Part shown: positions 1-12,413 of the stretch, piece by piece
Numbering within the stretch: the stretch's first letter is position 1
Layout: each line of letters opens with the position of its first letter
Source: Silene conica
Lineage: Eukaryota > Streptophyta > Magnoliopsida > Caryophyllales > Caryophyllaceae
Reading direction: 5' to 3'
NCBI GenBank assembly: GCA_029255685.2
Contig: CM055313.2
Span: forward strand, 44,038,079-44,102,078
DNA length: 64,000 nucleotides
The notes under the pieces: model-generated
Told to the model about the DNA's origin: nothing
The model's input: only the letters and a program-made list of their open reading frames with translations
The model's database searches: none
Program-made: the position numbers and the translations under genes

Positions 1-583
1 CACTCTTACCTTATTCTAATTCATGATTCGACCCATTTAGCTATAAGTTATTCGCGGGATTTTAATTATAAATCGTAACATGTTATCAGATATCAATACA
101 GTCGATATATTAATAATGGTCTGACAAAATACGATATTGTATAATTACCCAAATTAATATAACTGTTTATATTAATTCGCGAATACAATATTTAATTAAA
201 TATATAACCGTTTATATTTAATTTACGAATTAAACATGTAATCCGTATTAGCTAAAATTATTTAATCCGTATTAAATAATAATCTCAACATCTTATTGAC
301 TAATTTAATAGTCAATACCTCTGACTAACTGTTTAGTCTTATCCGGCAAAATGTGACTGTATTTTCATACCTTCACATCTCTCAAACGTGTCCTATAGGT
401 GTGACGTATAGGGACCAGTTGATCACCGCCATCCGTATGACAATAACGTCAAACTTATCTAGCAAGCCAACCGTTATTGATAAACGTGGATCAACTGGTA
501 ATAATACAAAAGTATGCCCTTGTGATCCTTAAAGAGATTTAATAAGTCATTGTACTTAATTGTCAAGGACACCAGCCCCAACA
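1..583 (-). mobile_element. Ty1/Copia-type LTR, right end (minus)
   Basis: The sequence matches 44768-45352 almost throughout and ends at the same CCCCAACA. Read on the minus strand it therefore begins TGTTGGGG, a typical Copia LTR start. Its middle part (about 370-480), around the motif CACACCTATAGGAC on the minus strand, is also clearly related to the LTRs at 30430, 55314 and 62423, so it is a sister subfamily of the gag-only Copia LTRs. Its left part lies outside the window. It cuts the left LTR of the next element at 584. No coding sequence is visible. Confidence 0.75.
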
Positions 584-2887
584 CTAGGTGGCATGTCCAA
601 TCATCAAATCAGGTAAACATCCAAGTGATTGACTCAAAGGCCAACAACTAGGTGGCATGTCCAATCACGCATACAACGAGAAACCAAGAATAGAATGAAC
701 GCCGTCAGAGCGCATATGCACGACCTCTGACTAATGGAGCGCTTAGGCACAACCTCCAACGACGGGAGCGCTTAGGCACGACCTCCAACTACCGGAGCGC
801 TTAGGCACGACCTCCTACAACGGGAGCGCTTAGGCACGAGCTCCAACTACCGGAGCGCTTAGGCACGACCTCCAACGACGGGAACGCTTAGGCACGACCT
901 CCGTAACTATGTATAGCGTATAACCACTGCCTATATGCCTAAGACCTGGCCAGACCTCTCGATGTAATAACCTACACCGAATGACACACGGGGACCGGAG
1001 CGCATATAGCACGACCTCCGACCAATCCCGAACATAGCTAAAATCCCATTCCATGGGTGGCATTTGTTCATTACAATGGTACACAAATCGTACCACCGCT
1101 ATCTATTCACAAACAAGGTAACATAACCGTCACCAACACAACTTAGGATAACATAACCATTAACCCACTCATTTAAACATACATGAGCCAATAAAAGATG
1201 AATAATACAACACTTATATCCGTTCCATGCCAAAAGAGAACACACGGGATTGAATAATGAATTAAAAGTTCTAAACGCATTTTGACATTACAGCTGTCCT
1301 CTGCCGTAAAATTCATAATTAATTCAAATAAAATCGAAATGATATAAGGCCAATTGGATCTGTTTAATAAGAATTTTATCTACATTATTTGTCAGATAAA
1401 CATTTCCAAAAGACGAACTTAACAGGGGGTTATTGACTGATCTTTACAGTGTGTCAGAAACCGTCACACAAAATGTATTGCTTCATAAAATGGGTTTAAC
1501 AAACTATTTTGGGGCAAAGCAAACTCCTAACATCATCTAAAATCTTCAAAGTTTAATTCTTGAAAAGGACCAGAATCATTTTAAAGTTTAAAAATGGTTT
1601 TCGAAACAATCTTTGAGCTATTGTCCGTTCTGCGAGTATTTCAGCGCACTGTTCGTAAATAATTTATTGTGAACAAACGACATGCAAGAAAATTACGAAA
1701 TTTCAGAGGTAGACTCTTAACTCAAAATAAACAGGGGTCTCTTTTCAACATTTTCAAAGAAGGATAATCTAAGATGTCGAAATAAATTGTACAAGACAAT
1801 GGACAGATCTGTCAAGGTGCTGAAACATCATGAATTAACCATTGTAAGCAAAACACTATGAACTTGAAAGACTATCAAACTAATCATCCTCAATGATCAT
1901 AAACTCATTTAACCATACAATCCTTAATGAATTTCCACAATTAAAAACTCATCCAACACAAGCATGCATGATGAAATTCATCCAAACATATGATTTATTA
2001 ACCTAATCATGCCACTATTTAATCAAAAACAATCCTAGTATACTAAACATTACTAGCATATAGTCATGCAAACAAAGACGATAAATTCGAGTAACCCATC
2101 ACCGTTACCTTATAGCTCTTCAATAAGCATGATTTTGAACTTAAAGCCACTCCGGTTTGGACAACCGAACTAGCTACACACAAATAAACGAGGTTAGCTT
2201 AGAGAACCGTGCCTTAAAGGCCACGACCAGAGTATATTAAGGAAGAATTTTGATACTTTTATTACCTAGGAAGATGGAGGGCGAGGAGAGGAAGAGATAG
2301 GCGCAAAAATCGTCGAAAACGGATAAGAAACGAAGATTTTACAACCGTTTTACGGTTGAGGTGCACAAGAATGGTGTCTTTGTGTTTTGGGTGTTCTTAG
2401 CTGAAAAAAGAATAAGTAAAGGAATGAAGAAGAAGGAAGGAAGTAGAAGCAATGACCTTGGCAGCAAGGCAAGGTTTAGTACTCAGCCATGTGTCCCAAA
2501 GGACATGTGGAAAAGAGTATAGAGTAAGCAACGAGCGTGGGTCTCGTTAGAGGATGGTCCGTGACAACCTTTCGTATTTTCGGCATAATGTCCTCCACAG
2601 AACTCCGATTGACGTGTTTTCGGTGGCGTTGGAAAGCTAAGAAAAAGAGCTAAAACTTTTTTTTTATAAGCAAAAGCTAAATATGCCTGTAAAATATCTT
2701 AAAATTAGCAACAAGGACAGAGTAACGTTTTACAAGTTTAAGAAGTATAACTTTAAGACGGACATATTAATATCATTGTCAAAAACGATTTATTGTAAAT
2801 GGAATTTTATTTATTGTGGAACATTATTATTACTAAAATAAGATTTTAATAATATATATATATAATTGGAAATTACGGGGTGTTACA
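584..2887 (-). repeat. 3' LTR of F1 non-autonomous element (truncated)
   Basis: Aligns with 6965-9267, with roughly twenty visible substitutions, and ends GGGGTGTTACA. On the minus strand the LTR begins TGTAACACCCCG. The distal 590 bp are missing. Carries the 29-bp minisatellite at 709-911. The 88-codon ORF at 830-1096 is repeated in the other LTR and is not supported as a gene. Confidence 0.88.
709..911. repeat. 29-bp minisatellite in F1-type LTR, 7 units
   Basis: Seven consecutive 29-bp units, most beginning AGCGCTTAGGCACGACCTCC. On the minus strand each unit contains TCGTGCCTAAGC bracketed by GGAG and CTCC. That core resembles TCGTGCCTGAGC in hairpin 7 of the F1 chromovirus LTR (13153-13164). 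Confidence 0.9.
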
Positions 2888-2900
2888 ATCACCCCACCTT
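2888..2900 (-). other. Polypurine tract
   Basis: Minus-strand AAGGTGGGGTGAT directly before the LTR start TGTAACACC. This is the expected plus-strand primer site. Confidence 0.7.
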
Positions 2901-2905
2901 TTAAA

Positions 2906-2925
2906 AAGTTTCATCCTCGAAACTT
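2906..2925 (-). other. Pre-PPT hairpin
   Basis: On the minus strand AAGTTTCG-AGGA-TGAAACTT. Seven Watson-Crick pairs close with a G-U wobble around an AGGA loop. It ends 19 nt before the LTR start, the same placement as in the other Gypsy elements of this window. Confidence 0.6.
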
Positions 2926-5900
2926 GAAAGTAGATAAACGGTAAGTTGTAAAGACAAGGTAAATAACCAAAGCGTTTACCAAAATTTGATATTACAAAAC
3001 TTAGATTTATTTCAAAGACCTCGAAAAGAGTGTCTAAAGGCACAAGTCCTCATCAATGGAACAAGAGGATTCTCGTTGCGCATTCAAGAGTCCCACATTC
3101 CAAATCAAGGACTAGTACAAAACCAATTCATATCATGCGTCGAAAAGCGTAATACGAGTTATTAGACGTCTCCAATAACAAGTCTTACATCAAATCAACG
3201 CTAAAACCAATCAAAATCATAAACCATTTCAAGCTTTTTAAAACATGTCATTTCGAAAGTAAACTTCCATTTCCGAATCCGTAAAAATAGGTAAGGTTGT
3301 AACAGAAATTAAGATTTTCAACAACAAAAGTTAGGTAACTCAAATAGGTTATAAAATATATAAATGGAACATATTTTGAATACTTTAAACAAATCACAAG
3401 GATGAAAGCTACATATTATGAACCAAAGATGGTTGGTTCGGATTCTCCAAGAAATCAAAACACAAAAGGTCATAAGGAAGCTAACAAAAACAAGACATCA
3501 AAACTACCATCTTCAGGGTTAAAGACGGTACTCAACAAGAGAACAAAGAGGCAAAAACAACAAAAGAACAAAGGCATGATCAAAAGAGGTTTATGGTTAA
3601 GGAGGAAGATAAATCTTCGGATTACGGAAATCACTAACCACTCAATCCATAAATGAAACATCATCATCATCATGATTCCTTACATACCTCTGAAGACAGC
3701 TCTTTCAACGACAAAACTCTCAAGGCTTCCTCAACTCAATTTGGGTCATTCACATCTAGTTCATCCATGATACAAGGTATCACATTACCAATAAAGGGTC
3801 TCCACAACTCTCGATTATTACTCACCAACCAACATTCTTTATAAAGCTAGATCCAAAACTACTAACAAGGTTACACTCATACTCAACTAGCATATGTTAT
3901 AGATCTCCAAACATGGTAAAACACCAATACAAGGATCCTAAACCCAAAAACCATCGTACTGCTAGGCCTCTAAACAAAAATTCGTTACACTCACATTGAC
4001 AATCAAAGATATGAAAGCGGCACTCTCGGAACTGTACTTACTTTCATAAATAGGACTATGAGATAAACATCCAAAACATCTAATCCCAAAAGCATAAACA
4101 CGGTATTCTTTAAACCGTAACTATTGGCAAACCTAAGACTACGAGTTAAACATCCAAAGCATTCAGTTCCAAACTAGTCAAATCTAATCGACCCAAATCA
4201 CGAAAACATCCCTTAAACCTTGACTACCATACTTCATAACCGTAAAGTGATCATCTCAAAATAAAGTTACATAAAAGTAACAACTTTCGCCAAAACGGTC
4301 TTTAGGTAACCATTAACACTCTCATAGATAACACTAAAATTATTAGCATCAGGGTTGATACCAATCCATAAGAAGCACTCATACCATCAAACCTTTAACA
4401 TGAAACCGTCAAGATGGCACACTACCTAATATTACCTAAACGTCACCAAACGCCAACTCTCTCAACTAAGTCCGATAAAACAAAACCAAGGATCTTCTAA
4501 GCATATATCACTATTCCACAAACGAATTCAACCTCACACCTAGTCCAAGAAGAAAGGGGACAAGGCTCACAACAATTAAAGATATGATTCAAACTTCAGG
4601 AACAAACGCGAAATAGAAACTTGAGGGAGAGATACATAAGATGATGGCTAAGAGACTCTAGATTATGGATTCCAACAAAAGTGAAGCTATGAGTAGAAGG
4701 ATAAGCATTAGAGGTAACAAGATATATGACGTAAAAAGAGGTCAAGTAAGCTTTGTTATGAAAGCATAACTCGACGGAATTAGCACTGAAGAAGAAAGAA
4801 GAAGAGAAGCGTTGAGAAAAGGTTATGATTTGAACTGACACAATTCCCAAGGCTCGGGCTTCCTAAAATTCTCACAAAGTTCTCATCTCCTATTTACCAA
4901 TACAAGCACACTGAACTATTGCTTTCCAAGAATCATTTTCCCAGATGATTCACCATACTATAAGTTATTCCAAAAAAATAAGGGTGTACGATTAACCCAA
5001 TTTCGATTATTCCATAAAGTTTCAGGTATCTCTATGTCTTAAATTCCTCAAACGACACTTCTGTAATACTCCAGGATAAACCATTTTTATACCATTGCTA
5101 CTTCATAATCTTTATATTCCATAAATTATCAACTCTCTATTTCCTTAAATTCCAAAAATTTCACCTTTCATCAAATCACTTTATTCTAATCCCACACGAT
5201 CGATAAATCCTTACAAATTCTCAGATACCTCAAAGTATGAATACCAAGGTCAATTATAGATATTTCTCACATCTATTTATACGGATCCAAAATTCCTTTA
5301 AACATCGCAACCTCGAAATCTCACAAATCCACAAGTTGCACCTTACTACATTAATTAAACATCCAAAGACATGATCTTCAAGTAAATCCTCAAAGATTTA
5401 TAATCCCATCAAATAACTAAAAGAGTAAACTTCAGTCAGTTCCTCTAAAGTTGCATCGCTAACTCTTTCAATACTCGTCCATCAATATACACGATTCTTA
5501 TCCTCCAAGTGTAACATTCCAAATAAAGTCAAATCCAATCCCCAAAGTCAAGCATTACTGTTTCACTTCACTCAACCATTCGTTTTCACTAGCATCCCAA
5601 GTATATTTTCCAAATTCATTTTTATGAATTCTAACCCTCATTCATACTCCTAAGGCATCACATTTTAATTCATTATTTCTAAATCCCACTTATGATTCCC
5701 AAGGTTAAAATTCACTAAATATCAGACATACAATTCAGTATGTAAACCAAGAATTCTACCAGCCAATTCCACTCACCATATCGGGTAAAGAACTAAGCAT
5801 TAGGATCGCCAAGACATGCCTTACTATACTCCCTAAACGTTTTCAGCAACATTACTTTTCAAAATAAGGGCTAGGGGTTGTCCTCGAACAAAATCCTCAA

Positions 5901-6356
5901 TATCCAACTAAGCTAGGCTACCTACAAAGCGCCATGGGAAAAGGTAAGTAACAAGGATAAGGTTAAGTCGGGAAGTTATGAAAGTAGCTTCCGAGTTAAG
6001 ATAGAAAAGAGTTCGGAAAGTAAGGGAGGATATGCATTAAGAAATAAGGAAGAAGATGATGCATGATGAGCAAAGAGTATCTTCGGGGACATAGAAGCAT
6101 CCTTCAAAGATAGCACAAATCTTCCATCTTCGGTAGTAGACAATAATCTTGATCGCCATCCAGATAAGCTCATGGTTCACCAATCCTTGAGCACAAAAAT
6201 AAAATCTTTGACAATTAACAAACATGTTAGACCTAACAAAAAGCAATCACATTACAGACTACCACTTGGTCCTTAAGTCTACCCATCTCTCATTCATTAT
6301 TTAGGTCAAGTTCAAATTTAAGTTGGGGTACACGTGCGTGCGTCGGGAGCATTACT

Positions 6357-6368
6357 GCTCTGATACCA
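6357..6368 (-). other. Primer binding site, tRNA-Met type
   Basis: Minus-strand TGGTATCAGAGC, complementary to the 3' end of plant initiator tRNA-Met, two bases from the LTR edge at 6371. Confidence 0.88.
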
Positions 6369-6370
6369 AC

Positions 6371-9267
6371 TGTGACACCCCGCGATATAGCATAAAAATA
6401 AACAAATAATTTGCAGCGGAAAAACGATACTTTTAAAAAAATTTCGACATATTTATTAAAAAAATTTCGCGGAATATCAAAACAACATGCGGAAGACTAA
6501 AAACTAATGAGAAAGTATAAATTATACAAAATAACTTAAATAGACGAGGGATAAGGTATCCCACGATAACAACATGAATTAAATCTAAATTAAGCGTAAG
6601 GGTAATTGTCGAATTATCAACAATGCTCGCTAGCCACACGTCTTCCCCAAAGAGCACCAACCTACATACATGAAACATGTACACCACAGTCAGTGGGGAG
6701 TAACTCAGGGTTCTCCCAGCCACTTTACGTCAGAAAACATGTAAACGATAATACAAAACACCTTATACATATGAACATGTATATAATTTCAGAAACAATC
6801 ATATATGCATTTCCAAACATAATCAACATGATTAAAGCATTAGCGATAAACCAAAACATGTGGGAAAAACATGAATCAACATGTGAAACATAATTAAAGC
6901 CAACAAGTGAGATGATATCGAAATCAAGTAGACATCCAAATGATCGACTCAGAGGCCAACAACTAGGTGGCATGTCCAATCATCAAATCAGGTAAACATC
7001 CAAGTGATTGACTCAAAGGCCAACAACTAGGTGGCATGTCCAATCACGCATACAACGAGAAACCAAGAATAGAATGAACGCCGTCAGAGCGCATATGCAC
7101 GACCTCTGACTAATGGAGCGCTTAGGCACGACCTCCAACGACGGGAGCGCTTAGGCAGGACCTCCAACTACCGGAGCGCTTAGGCACGACCTCCTATAAC
7201 GGGAGCGCTTAGGCACGACCTCCAACTACCGGAGCGCTTAGGCACGACCTCCAACGACGGGAGCGCTTAGGCACGACCTCCGTAACTATGTATAGCGTAT
7301 AACCACTGCCTATATGCCTAAGACCTGGCCAGACCTCTCGATGTAATAACCTACACCGAATGACACACGGGGACCGGAGCGCATATAGCACGACCTCCGA
7401 CCAATCCCGAACATAGCTAAAATCCCATTCCATGGGTGGCATTTGTTCATTACAATGGTACACAAATCGTACCACCGCTATCTATTCACAAACAAGGTAA
7501 CATAACCGTCACCAACACAACTTAGGATAACATAACCATTAACCCACTCATTTAAACATACATGAGCCAATAAAAGATGAATAATACAACACTTATATCC
7601 GTTCCATGCCAAAAGAGAACACACGGGATTGAATAATGAATTAAAAGTTCTAAACGCATTTTGACATTACAGCTGTCCTCTGCCGTAAAATTCATAATTA
7701 ATTCAAATAAAATCGAAATGATATAAGGCCAATTGGATCTGTTTAATAAGAATTTTATCTACATTATTTGTCAGATAAACATTTCCAAAAGACGAACTTA
7801 ACAGGGGGTTATTGACTGAGTTTTACAGTGTGTCAGAAACCGTCACACAAAATGTATGGCTTCATAAAACGGGTTTAACAAATCATTTTGGGGCAAAGCA
7901 AACTCCTAACATCATCTAAAATCTTCAAAGTTTAATTCTTGAAAAGGACCAGAATCATTTTAAAGTTTAAAAATGGTTTTCGAAACAATCTTTGAGCTAC
8001 TGTCCGTTCTGCGAGTATTTCAGCGCACTGTTCGTAAATAATTTATTGTGAACAAACGACATGCAAGAAAATTACGAAATTTCAGAGGTAGACTCTTAAC
8101 TCAAAATAAACAGGGGTCTCTCTTCAACATTTTCAAAGAAGGATAATCTAAGATGTCGAAATAAATTGTACAAGACAATGGACAGATCTGTCAAGGTGCT
8201 GAAACATCATGAATTAACCATTGTAAGCAAAACACTATGAACTTGAAAGACTATCAAACTAATCATCCTCAATGATCATAAACTCATTTAACCATACAAT
8301 CCTTAATGAATTTCCACAATTAAAAACTCATCCAACACAAGCATGCATGATGAAATTCATCCAAACATATGATTTATTAACCTAATCATGCCACTATTTA
8401 ATCAAAAACAATCCTAGTATACTAAACATTACTAGCATATAGTCATGCAAACAAAGACGATAAAGTCGAGTAACCCATCACCGTTACCTTATAGCTCTTC
8501 AATAAGCATGATTTTGAACTTAAAGCCACTCCGGTTTGGACAACCGAACTAGCTACACACAAATAAACGAGGTTAGCTTAGAGGACCGTGCCTTAAAGGC
8601 CACGACCAGAGTATATTAAGGAAGAATTTTGATACTTTTATTACCTAGGAAGATGGAGGGCGAGGAGAAGAAGAGATAGGCGCAAAAATTTTCGAAAACG
8701 GATAAGAAACGAAAATTTTACAACCGTTTTACGGTTGAGGTGCACAACAATGGTGTCTTTGTGTTTTGGGTGTTCTTAGCTGAAAAAAGAATAAGTAAAG
8801 GAATGAAGAAGAAGGAAGGAAGTAGAAGCAATGACCTTGGGCAGCAAGGCAAGGTTTAGTACTCAGCCATGTGTCCCAAAGGACATGTGGAAAAGAGTAT
8901 AGAGTAAGCAACGAGCGTGGGTCTCGTTAGAGGATGGTCCGTGACAGCCTTTCGTATTTTCGGCATAATGTCCTCCACAGAACTCCGATTGACGTGTTTT
9001 CGGTGGCGTTGGAAAGCTAAGAAAAAGAGCTAAAACGTTTTTTTTATAAGCAAAAGCTAAATATGCCTGTAAAATATCTTAAAATTAGCAACAAGGACAG
9101 AGTAACGTTTTACAAGTTTAAGAAGTATAACTTTAAGACGGACATATTAATATCATTGTCAAAAACGATTTATTGTAAATGGAATTTTATTTATTGTGGA
9201 ACATTATTATTACTAAAATAAGATTTTAATAATATATATATATAATTGGAAATTACGGGGTGTTACA
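6371..9267 (-). repeat. 5' LTR of F1 non-autonomous element (complete)
   Basis: 2,897 bp, from TGTGACACCCCG to GGGGTGTTACA on the plus strand. It contains a second copy of the 29-bp minisatellite at 7088-7290. Inverted repeats GTGATTG (7004-7010) and CAATCAC (7041-7047) enclose GCC-rich sequence. The region near 6680-6715 resembles the F1 chromovirus LTR near 13640-13680 (shared word CTCCCCACTGA read on the element's strand). Confidence 0.88.
7088..7290. repeat. 29-bp minisatellite, second LTR copy
   Basis: Same seven-unit array as at 709-911, differing by a few bases. Both LTRs keep the same unit number, consistent with a recent insertion. Confidence 0.9.
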
Positions 9268-10736
9268 CCCGGAGCCCTAGTATCATTCTTGCTCGCCATT
9301 TGAGCAATCTGAGACTCTAACATCTTCATCCCTGCCTCTCTAGCCTGTGACTCCTTCTGAACCAACCCAATAAGATTTTGGATAAGAGTTTCTGTGTTGG
9401 GTGGTGGATTAGAAGGTGGTTGAGGGTTGAAGGGTGGTTTTTGAAAACCTTGCTTATGTGGGGGGATATATGTGGAATTTTGCTGAGGTTGCATATGTTG
9501 TGGGTTAAGAACATTCTGGCTTGTCCACCTTAGGTTGGGATGGACATTATTATTATTCGGGTCATAGAAATTGTTCCCACGATAATGTTGAAAGGCGGCA
9601 CATGTTTCATTGGATGAAGTACAAAATTTTGACACGTGCCCTTCTCCACCGCACCTCTCACAAGCGAAGGGTCCGTCTTGAACGGCGTTAACCTCATAAA
9701 TACCGCCCTTGCTTCCACTTCCTAGATCGAATTTTCCTCCAACCTCTAATTTTTCCAACTTGGCCGTCAAGGCCTCAATTGCTGATAGGTTGTATTCATA
9801 TTTCCTTTGATTTCCTCTGGAAGTGCCATGCTCAGCACGGTGTACAGCAACATCTTCTATCAACTTGAGACCCTTAGTCTCTCTTGAATTATCTTGGAAT
9901 CTCCCATTAGCTGCAGCATCTAGATAGGCCCTGTTGTCATCGTAGAGGCCATTGTAGAACTGGTTACAAAGAAACCATTGTTCGAATCCGTGATGTGGTA
10001 TGGATCGAACAAGTCTCTTGAACCTGTCCCACGCCTCACTAAAGTCTTCATTGGGGCCTTGTTTGAAATTTGTAATCTGCGCCCTTAGAGCATTAGTCTT
10101 TGATGCAGAATAGTATTTCCTGTTTAATGCTAAGGCTAAGGTATTCCAATCTGTGACTCCCGCAGCAGTGCGGTCCAAATCTCTGTACCACTCTCTCGCA
10201 GAGTCCCTAAGAGAGAAGATAAACATGGTCTGTTTAATCTGGTCCTGCGTCACTCCTTCTGGGGGTGCAATAGAGCATATGTAATCTGTGAAGATTTCAA
10301 TATGCTTTGCAGCATCCTCATTGGCCGAGCCTCCAAATTGGTTTCTTTCAACCATAGTAATATAGGTAGGCTTGGCCTCGAATGGCTTCCCAGTACCTGC
10401 AGGTAAAGTGAACCCTTTGTATAGGTCCTTTGCCTGAGGCATGGAGTGACTGGCAATAGTAGCTTCTTCTGCCATATTCTCTTCTTCCTTAGGAAAAACT
10501 GGAAAGTAAGTAAAAGGTGGTGTTTTTGGTGAAAGTGGATTATGGGGTGAATTTGGTTGTGAAGGTGGTGTTTTTGGTGAAGATGGTAATGATGGTTGTT
10601 CGAATAAGTCTTCTTGAAACAAGGAAGATGGTGAACCTTCTTCCTGATTTGCTAGAAGTTGTTTTCTCCTTTCTCTAAGAGTCTTTTCAAGCTCGTGGTC
10701 AAGCGGTAGGAGTTCTCCTTGAACTGACCTGCGCAT
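9268..10736 (-). CDS. gag: Athila-type Gag, 3'-truncated
   Basis: About 489 intact codons from ATG at 10736. The open frame runs on to 9213, but the last residues are encoded by the inserted LTR and are not original. Residues 45-85 are proline-rich. Residues about 140-270 form a retrotransposon Gag core, with a Trp-Tyr pair near 183 and an Asn/Phe-rich helix region. Residues 359-372 form a CX2CX4HX4C zinc knuckle (CERC...H...C). The C-terminal part is rich in Pro, Gln and Asn. Gag builds the virus-like particle and binds RNA. There is no internal stop, so this copy was young when interrupted. Athila rather than Tat/Ogre is inferred mainly from the tRNA-Asp PBS. Confidence 0.85.
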
Positions 10737-10859
10737 AAGATGGAAACTACAAGAAAATGGTGAGAAGGTTTAAGGAACAAAAAGTTCCTTAAACAAAGAG
10801 AAACAAAAACAAAAAACAATAAACACTGGCGTCACCTCCCCGGCAACGGCGCCAAAATT
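10737..10859 (-). other. 5' leader of Athila-type element
   Basis: Short A-rich leader between PBS and gag ATG. It contains purine runs and no upstream ORF of note. Confidence 0.6.
10837..10854 (-). other. Primer binding site, tRNA-Asp type
   Basis: Minus-strand TGGCGCCGTTGCCGGGGA, the classical Athila PBS, five bases inside the LTR edge. Confidence 0.9.
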
Positions 10860-12413
10860 TGATGCCCGTCGTTGAGGGTACCAAAGATAAAATTTATAAT
10901 CCCTAAACTTAAACTATAGATAGTGAAAGTCAGGGTCGAACCACAGAGAGGTGGGGAATGTTTATTGTTTGGTGTTAATGTTTAAAGGAAATAAAATTGG
11001 GGGTTTGATTGGTTGATTACTATATCTAAGGCAAAGATTAAAATAAAACAAGAATTAAGAGATGAGAATAAAATATAATAAAAGGGGATGCTAGGATGTC
11101 TGGGTAATAAATAGCTAAGGTAAGACAAATCCTAAGGTCAACATGTATTGCAGTCGCGTAAGGGGGTGTAACATATCTTTTTAGGTCTATGCTACCTAAT
11201 AGCTCCTTTCGGCCTATGCTATTAGTTCCTAGGTCTAACAATTATTGGGTGTCAACAATAAGGGTGATTCCTAAATCCTAGGTCACATATCTTTCAGTCT
11301 TAAGTAACCTAGCCGTCTTAAGGTGTAAACCAATGCCCTTCCCGTATCTCTCAATCTTGGGTAGGTCATTACTAACATCCTACAAGTCTCCTTTCAGTTT
11401 CATTGTAGGGTATTATAGTCAACAAAGAAAGACGAAACAGGATACAAACGCGAGTGGTCGACCGACCAGCTATTCCAGTCGGCCGACCACAGCCTCGGTC
11501 GACCGACCCACTATTTGAGTCGGCCGACCGTGGCTCTGCTACAAGTCGGTTTCGGAATTTATTCTACCTATGCATATTATCCCCTACATCCTAACATATG
11601 AAATTTAGCTACTCATGGTTGTTAAGACGATTATAAAAACGGGATTAAACATGGTAAACATAGTGAATAATCTAAACATGCAAGAATTAATAAAACTTGA
11701 GATTCTAACTTAAACTAGATGTAATCAAAATAAGAACAATAATAAAGCTAAATTAAAAGAGTAATTACTACAGTCGGAATTAGGGCAGAAAGGAACAAAC
11801 TTTATTGAATGCTTGGGAATTGTCGAAAGATTACAAAACTAAAATTCTTCTAAATAAACTAGATGCTAATTGATACTGGATTGACTCTAATAAAACTTGA
11901 TGCAAAACCCTAGCTACAAGATTAGTTTATATAGGGCAAGAGATTAGAGTTTCCTAAAGACTTCTACTTCTAATTTATTTCCGAAAAGAAGTGTTCTGGG
12001 CTTCGCTGAGGTCGGTCGACCACTTTGGTGGGTCGGTCGACCTCCTTTACGGACTTAGTTGAATTCTTGGGCTTTCTTCAGATTTGGACTTTTATGGGGA
12101 TAAGGGCTGGTCGGTCGACCCGTTTATCTGGTCGGTCGACCGCTTCCGTATGGAATTCTTCGGTTTTCTTCTTGCTTTGACTTCTGGTACTTAAATAAAG
12201 ATTCCAGTTGACCTTTCGTTATTCCTTAATTATGCAAAAGACTTGATGATAAGGATTTGGTGCTAAATCGTCCCTTTTCTGCATAAATCTGCAAAAGTGC
12301 AAAAAAAATACGAAAGTACACGATTGTTGGGAAATAAAGGCTAAAACATAGTAAATGAGCGACCAAATGCGTGTAAAAATAGATGAAAAACATCATAAAA
12401 TAGACACGCATCA
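10860..12413 (-). repeat. 5' LTR of Athila-type element
   Basis: 1,554 bp with termini TGATGC...GCATCA. It contains GC-rich imperfect palindromes at 11454-11490 and 11497-11529 and related GGTCGGTCGACC words near 12012-12150, in an otherwise AT-rich LTR. Small ORFs here (for example 11333-11518 and 12226-12420) have no support. Confidence 0.88.
11454..11529. repeat. Paired GC-rich palindromes in Athila LTR
   Basis: 11454-11466 pairs with 11478-11490 at 12 of 13 positions. 11497-11507 pairs with 11519-11529 at 10 of 11. The arms share the word GTCGACCGAC. The loops are AT-richer. Confidence 0.7.

Larger units (their letters stand above)
2888..6370 (-). mobile_element. Non-coding interior of F1 non-autonomous element
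   Basis: 3.48 kb, AT-rich, with only short ORFs lacking any recognisable motif. From right to left: PBS (6357-6368), a leader resembling the F1 chromovirus leader (shared words around the dinucleotide-poor stretch near 6270-6350), a long non-coding body, then the terminal hairpin (2906-2925) and polypurine tract (2888-2900). No gag, protease, RT or integrase remnant was found by reading. Confidence 0.75.
584..9267 (-). mobile_element. F1 non-autonomous Gypsy LTR element (LARD-like)
   Basis: Two long direct repeats (584-2887 and 6371-9267) flank a 3.48-kb interior. Orientation is minus: a tRNA-Met-type PBS abuts the right LTR and a polypurine tract abuts the left one. The interior has no ORF with retroviral similarity, so the element cannot make its own proteins. 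Large LTRs around a long non-coding interior fit the LARD class. PBS-proximal and 3'-terminal sequences clearly resemble those of the F1 chromovirus at 12414-21479, which is the best candidate helper. It sits in an Athila-type gag (junction 9267/9268). The left LTR lacks about 590 bp because of the Copia LTR at 1-583. Confidence 0.85.
9268..12413 (-). mobile_element. Athila-type Gypsy element, 5' part
   Basis: Read on the minus strand: LTR (12413-10860), PBS (10854-10837), leader, then gag (10736-9268), cut by the F1 non-autonomous LTR. The PBS matches tRNA-Asp, typical of Athila. The pol half and 3' LTR are not in the window and should lie to its left. The element itself cuts the 5' LTR of the F1 chromovirus at 12414; GTTGC (12414-12418) is the expected target duplication. 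Confidence 0.85.

Noticed and set aside
709-911. CRISPR-like regular repeats
   Set aside because: 29-bp head-to-tail units without unique spacers, in a plant LTR.
830-1096. 88-codon ORF conserved at 7209-7475
   Set aside because: Conservation only reflects the two LTR copies; no domain, and the frame runs through the 29-bp minisatellite.
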